The notes under the pieces were generated by a model. It ran no database searches, was not told the origin of the DNA, and saw nothing but the letters and a program-made list of their open reading frames with translations. A DNA stretch of 64,000 nt from Plantibacter sp. PA-3-X8 (GTDB lineage: Bacteria > Actinomycetota > Actinomycetes > Actinomycetales > Microbacteriaceae), in assembly GCF_003856975.1 (NCBI RefSeq), contig NZ_CP033107.1, positions 1,054,001 to 1,118,000 on the forward strand, in the 5' to 3' direction. Positions 60,583 to 64,000 of the stretch are shown here, in pieces. Position numbers and translations under genes: made by a program. Position 1 is the first letter of the stretch. Each line of letters opens with the position of its first letter.

Positions 60583-60669
60583 CGAAAGTCTTTCGGCGTC
60601 GTGCGCCCTGACCCCGAAGGTAGGCTGAGCGGCCAGGCGTCGTCAACGCCTCGATTCGAAACTGTTTCG
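60583..60669. promoter_or_regulatory. Two LacI operators between GH2 and LacI genes
   Basis: CGAAAG-T-CTTTCG (60583-60595) and CGAAAC-T-GTTTCG (60657-60669) are perfect odd palindromes. The first lies just upstream of the GH2 start, the second before the LacI -10 (TATGCT at ~60672). Autoregulation and GH2 repression are both expected. Confidence 0.75.
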
Positions 60670-60721
60670 CTATGCTGGGCGCGACCGACGGCTGCCCGCT
60701 GCGGGACGAGGGAGGGGCTCC

Positions 60722-61780
60722 ATGGCACGCACACCCATGACGGGTCCGACGCTGGCGTCGATCGCAGAGCGCGCCGGTGTCTCGATCGCGACCGTCTCGA
60801 AGGTGATCAACGGTCGTTCGGGCATGTCCGAGGCGACCCGTGCCCGGGTCGAGACGGCCGTCCGCGAGCTCGGGTACCGCCCGACACCCCGGTCGATCCC
60901 CGGTGCTCCACGAAGCATCCACGTCGTGTTCGACACCTTGCACAGCGTCTACTCCCTCCGTGTCCTCGACGGCATGGTCGCCGCGGCACAGCGGTCGGAC
61001 GTCGATCTCGTGACGCGGGTGCTGTCGCCCGGTTCCGGCTTCGGTTCCACGGATGCGACCGGAGACGAGGTGGCGCTCGACCGCAGCTTCGTCGACGGCG
61101 TCGCGGCGCGAGGTGCGATCGGCATGATCGTCGTCACGACCCCCATCGCCGCCGACGTCGTCGATGCCTGCCTCGACGCGGGCATCGCGCTCGTCGCGGT
61201 CGACTCGCCGGATCCGCTCGACCGCTCGGTCGCGAGTATCGGCTCGAGCCACGCCGCCGGCGGGCAGCAGGCGGTCGAGCACCTCGTCGGCCTCGGGCAT
61301 CGGCGGATCGCCTTCGTGGGCGGACATCCGGCGAATCCCGGCCTCCATGCGCGGGCGATCGGCTATCGAGAGGCGCTCTTGTCGGCCGGTGTCAGGCTCG
61401 ACCCAGAGCTCGTCTCAGAGGAGGGGATGGGCACCTCGGCGCGGGCGGTCGAGCGCATGCTCGCACTCGACGACCCGCCGACCGCCGTGTTCGCGACCAA
61501 CGACGCCGACGCCTTCGCCGTCATCCGCACGGTCGTCCAGGCCGGTCTCCGCGTGCCGGAGGACGTGAGCGTGGTCGGCTACGACGACACGTACTCGGCG
61601 ATGCTGACCGTTCCGCTCCTGACGACCGTCCACACCTCGATGCACGACATCGGCCGGGCGGCGGTCGACACCGTCCTCCGCTTGCATGCCGGCGAGCGGC
61701 CGTTCTCCCATCACCTCGAGCTCGCGACGACGCTCATCGCGCGGGAGTCGACGGGGCCGGTCCCGCCCTCGACGCCCTGA
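60722..61780 (+). CDS. LacI-family repressor of the GH2 gene
   Basis: 352 aa, full length. The HTH reads LASIAERAGVSIATVSKVIN, followed by the hinge and a PBP1-like sugar domain (HHLELATTLIARESTG at the end). GGGAGGGG precedes ATG 60722. It is divergent from the GH2 gene with a clear operator pair. Its TGA stop is inside palindromic element copy 3. Confidence 0.92.
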   Translation: MARTPMTGPTLASIAERAGVSIATVSKVINGRSGMSEATRARVETAVRELGYRPTPRSIPGAPRSIHVVFDTLHSVYSLRVLDGMVAAAQRSDVDLVTRVLSPGSGFGSTDATGDEVALDRSFVDGVAARGAIGMIVVTTPIAADVVDACLDAGIALVAVDSPDPLDRSVASIGSSHAAGGQQAVEHLVGLGHRRIAFVGGHPANPGLHARAIGYREALLSAGVRLDPELVSEEGMGTSARAVERMLALDDPPTAVFATNDADAFAVIRTVVQAGLRVPEDVSVVGYDDTYSAMLTVPLLTTVHTSMHDIGRAAVDTVLRLHAGERPFSHHLELATTLIARESTGPVPPSTP

Positions 61781-61834
61781 GTTGCCCGAATCTGTGCGTT
61801 TCAGCCCGAATTTCGAGCAGTTTCGGGCGACTCA
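61778..61834. repeat. Palindromic intergenic element, copy 3, with two stop codons
   Basis: TGAGTTGCCCGAATCTGTGC at 61778 faces GAGCAGTTTCGGGCGACTCA ending at 61834. The first TGA stops the LacI gene; the last TCA is the stop of the convergent epimerase gene. Confidence 0.82.
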
Positions 61835-62731
61835 GCGGGACGAGCGCGGCAGGCGGAGGTCGTGGAGCGTGAAGCGGCCGACGGGGAGCGCGGCACGGAT
61901 CCGGGACTCGTCGAAGCGGCGTGAGGGACGGAGGTCCGCGGGGAGTTCCGGTGCCGCTGGGGCCGCCTCGCTCACTCCTTCCGCCAGCATCTGCGCCTGC
62001 GCCTTCGCCACCAACGGCGTCTTCATGAGGCGTTCCGTCGCGCGCGCGAGCAGGCGGATCGTCCACACGGGGACCGGGACGTACAGCGGGCGGCGTCCGG
62101 CCACGTGCGCGATCCGGCGCACGGCCGCACCCAGCTCGAGCTCCTCGGCGCCCATGACCGCGACGGTCGGCTCCGACACCCGGCCCTCGAGTGCTGCGAC
62201 GAGGACGTCGACGGCGTCCGCGACCGGCACCGGACGCACGCGGCGCTCGCGGTAGCCGACGGTCGCGAACACCGGGAAGGTGCGGACGGCCTTGGTGACG
62301 TGATCGACCATGTGGTCGCCTGCGCCGTAGATCATGCCGAACTTGAGGACGGTGTGCGCGATGCCCGAGCCCCGCACGATCTCCTCGGCCGCCCACTTCG
62401 TCTCGTGGTACCCGGAGCCGCAGTCGGGGCGCGCGCGGAGGAAGCTCACCAGCACGATGCGACCGACGCCGGCGCGACGGGCCGCGTCCACGACCGCCCG
62501 GGTGCCGTCGACGTGCACGCGCTGGAAGGTCTGGTCGCCGAGCTCTCGGTTGATCCCGGCGCAGTGCGCGACCGCGTCGCAGTCGGCGAACGCGGCGGTC
62601 AACGCCTCGACGTCGTCGATCTCCACGCCGGTGCGTCGGGAGACGACGACGATCTCGTGCCCGTCGTGCTGCAGTCGCTCGGCCAGGTGTCGTCCGACGA
62701 ACCCGGTCCCACCGGTGATGGCCACTCGCAT
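61832..62731 (-). CDS. NAD(P)-binding epimerase/NmrA-like protein
   Basis: 299 aa. The Rossmann motif is ITGGTGFVGRHLAERL (~5-20). A variant catalytic region CGSGYHETKWAAEE (~103-117) has the Tyr/Lys pair. Related proteins include complex I NDUFA9-like and nucleoside-diphosphate-sugar epimerases. Divergent from ArsR with operator-like repeats in the gap, so it may be the ArsR target. The reaction is not known. Confidence 0.8.
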   Translation of the reverse strand: MRVAITGGTGFVGRHLAERLQHDGHEIVVVSRRTGVEIDDVEALTAAFADCDAVAHCAGINRELGDQTFQRVHVDGTRAVVDAARRAGVGRIVLVSFLRARPDCGSGYHETKWAAEEIVRGSGIAHTVLKFGMIYGAGDHMVDHVTKAVRTFPVFATVGYRERRVRPVPVADAVDVLVAALEGRVSEPTVAVMGAEELELGAAVRRIAHVAGRRPLYVPVPVWTIRLLARATERLMKTPLVAKAQAQMLAEGVSEAAPAAPELPADLRPSRRFDESRIRAALPVGRFTLHDLRLPRSSR

Positions 62732-62755
62732 GCTGTCTCCTTCGCTTGTTAGCAA

Positions 62756-62781
62756 TATAGCGAAACTGTATATCGCAATTG
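62756..62781. promoter_or_regulatory. Direct repeat, possible ArsR operator
   Basis: TATAGCGAAACTG (62756-62768) and TATATCGCAATTG (62769-62781) are adjacent 13-bp direct repeats (10 of 13 identical) in the epimerase/ArsR gap. TAGATT (62785-62790) then lies 6 nt before the ArsR ATG. Confidence 0.45.
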
Positions 62782-62796
62782 TGCTAGATTGCAAAC

Positions 62797-63108
62797 ATGG
62801 CAGATACAGCGTCGGACATCTTCGCCGCGCTCGCTCATCCGACGCGGCGGCAGATCCTGCAGGACCTCAAAGACGGCGAGCTCGCCGCGGGGGAGATCGC
62901 CGCACGCTTCGACGCCACCGGTCCGACCATCTCGCGGCACCTGAGCGTCCTGCGCCAGGCCGGCCTCGTCTCCGAGCGCCGCGATGCGAACCGCATCCTC
63001 TACTCACTCGTCGGTGAGCGCCTCGCGCTGTCGGTGGGCGACTTCCTGTCCACCGTGTGCCCGGAGCAGATGGTCCTGCGTGAGGTCCGCAAGCGCCGGA
63101 CCGCGTAG
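62797..63108 (+). CDS. ArsR-family repressor
   Basis: 103 aa. FAALAHPTRRQILQDLKDG, AAGEIAARFDATGPTISRHL and GLVSERRDANRILYSL form a compact ArsR winged helix without metal-binding Cys pairs. It appears leaderless (TAGATT, 6 nt). Divergent from the epimerase-like gene, which it probably controls. Confidence 0.88.
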   Translation: MADTASDIFAALAHPTRRQILQDLKDGELAAGEIAARFDATGPTISRHLSVLRQAGLVSERRDANRILYSLVGERLALSVGDFLSTVCPEQMVLREVRKRRTA

Positions 63109-63127
63109 CTCGGTCTCGATACGGCGC

Positions 63128-63184
63128 TGAGTCGCCCGAAGATGTCCGATTCCGCCGCGATCTCGAGCCGTTTCGCGCGACTCA
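63128..63184. repeat. Palindromic intergenic element, copy 4
   Basis: TGAGTCGCCCGAAGATGTCC at 63128 faces GAGCCGTTTCGCGCGACTCA ending at 63184. The last TCA is the stop of the hydrolase gene. The arms match least well of the four copies. Confidence 0.75.
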
Positions 63185-64000
63185 GCGCAGCCCGCGCGTG
63201 ACGCTGCGGACGATCGTCTGCGTGGCGGCCTCTCCGGCGCGGGTCGGCAGTAGTGCCCAGACGTGGAACTGTCCGGTGCCCTCGTGGTAGTCGACGGTGA
63301 CGCCGGCCGCTTCGGCTCGGTCGACGAGCAGCTCTGCGTCGGGGTTGAGGACGTCGCGGGTCCCGCTCAAGAGCGTGAGTGGTCCGAGCCCGGCGAAGTC
63401 GCCGAAGAGGGGGCTCACGGTCGGATCGGTGATGTCCAGATCGCCGCGCCAGTGCTCCGCGAACACGCGCCCACCGGGCGTCGCCAGCCAGGGGTCGCTC
63501 GGCTGCACGAGGGGGATCCGCGGGTTGCTCCAGGTGAGGTCGAGCGCCGGTGACAGCAGGGTGGTCATCGGCAGGACGACGCCCTCGTCCCGGAGTCGGA
63601 GCGCAGCCGACAGGGCGATCTGACCGCCGGCCGAGTCGCCCGCGAGGACGGTCGGCCCGTGCCGCTCGATGCTGCGCCGCACCAGCTCGACGACGCCGTT
63701 CTGCGCCACCGCCGCGGTGCCGTAGGGCACGAGCGGGTAGATCGGGAGTGTGACCACGGCGCCGGTCTCCGCGGCGATGGTGGCCGCCAGCGTCCAGTGC
63801 TGCGGTGCGATCTCGCCGACCCAGCCGCCGCCGTGCGCGTACACGACCCCGCCGATCGCCGGTCGTCGCGTGGGGGACACGGTGTACACCGGCCAGTCTG
63901 CGAAACGTTCGACGTCGACCCGGACGTCGCTGCGGAGGGTGCTGGGTGGACCGTAGGACGCCGGCCGGAGGGTGCGTTCCCGGATCCGGCGGCGCGCGCC
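63182..64000 (-). CDS. Alpha/beta hydrolase, HSL/alpha-beta-hydrolase-3 type, 5'-truncated by window edge
   Basis: The reading frame continues from a possible GTG at 63889 to the window edge with RRIRERTLRP-like sequence, so the true start lies outside. Within the window: oxyanion VVYAHGGGWVGE, nucleophile LAGDSAGGQIALS (Ser in GDSAG), Asp in LLSGTRDVLNPDAE, His in GTGQFHVWALLP. This is a complete HSL-type serine hydrolase site. The stop is in palindromic element copy 4. Confidence 0.85.
   Translation of the reverse strand, partial: GARRRIRERTLRPASYGPPSTLRSDVRVDVERFADWPVYTVSPTRRPAIGGVVYAHGGGWVGEIAPQHWTLAATIAAETGAVVTLPIYPLVPYGTAAVAQNGVVELVRRSIERHGPTVLAGDSAGGQIALSAALRLRDEGVVLPMTTLLSPALDLTWSNPRIPLVQPSDPWLATPGGRVFAEHWRGDLDITDPTVSPLFGDFAGLGPLTLLSGTRDVLNPDAELLVDRAEAAGVTVDYHEGTGQFHVWALLPTRAGEAATQTIVRSVTRGLR

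Overview
The window is a high-GC chromosomal segment (about 70% by eye) from an actinobacterium, most likely of the family Microbacteriaceae. Support for this comes from TANNNT-type -10 boxes, many apparently leaderless genes, GTG starts, a DUF7882-type small protein, a fused oleBC gene and a GH127 arabinofuranosidase locus without its own transporter ATPase. No rRNA, tRNA, CRISPR array, prophage, IS element or origin was found. The family-level placement is inference.

Layout. 1-5.5 kb: LacI regulator (cut by the window edge), sugar-binding lipoprotein, two permeases and a GH127 beta-L-arabinofuranosidase, forming one carbohydrate uptake and hydrolysis locus. 5.6-8.7 kb: DUF805 membrane protein, an ECF42-type sigma factor with its YCII/DGPF partner, and two small proteins. 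8.9-14.8 kb: sugar-phosphate isomerase/epimerase, a repeat-rich gap, a divergent glucose-6-phosphate dehydrogenase, a zinc alcohol dehydrogenase, and a divergent LysR/EamA pair. 14.8-16.7 kb: an overlapping operon of a small membrane protein, an ECF sigma factor and two Asp23/Gls24-like proteins. 16.8-24 kb: MarR and ArsR-like regulators, a P-loop kinase, an MFS exporter, Lrp/AsnC, YitT, an AlaA-type aminotransferase and an ankyrin protein. 24.2-28.9 kb: oleA-oleBC-oleD, a long-chain olefin (beta-lactone route) cluster.

28.9-33.9 kb: an XRE/nucleotidyltransferase pair, an epoxide hydrolase, a MarR/VOC divergent pair with two matching operators, an odd P-loop protein and an alcohol dehydrogenase. 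34-41 kb: a nitrogen region with a GlnT-type glutamine synthetase, a MetX-like hydrolase, an AmtR-like TetR regulator and, 4 kb away, an Amt ammonium transporter. The same 19-bp palindrome precedes both glnT and amt. A frameshifted GrpB gene lies beside amt. 41-46.7 kb: DedA, a two-component system, an acyltransferase-3 membrane protein and a divergent TetR/ADH pair. 46.7-54.1 kb: an aromatic-ring FAD monooxygenase, a lipoprotein, a Cys-cluster/pentapeptide protein, an HTH gene followed by a kinase, a PEP-mutase family enzyme and several unknown proteins. 54.1-64 kb: MmyB-type regulator/SDR pair, two alpha/beta hydrolases (one cut by the edge), a PucR-like regulator, a GH2 beta-galactosidase with its divergent LacI, a nucleotide-sugar-epimerase-like protein and an ArsR regulator.

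Two patterns cut across genes. About a dozen genes have a TANNNT (or GATACT) box exactly 6-7 nt before ATG and no Shine-Dalgarno sequence, so they are probably leaderless. Four copies of a long palindromic intergenic element (core TGAGTCGCCCGA) lie at 55.9, 58.1, 61.8 and 63.1 kb, and in three of them the arms supply the stop codons of flanking genes.
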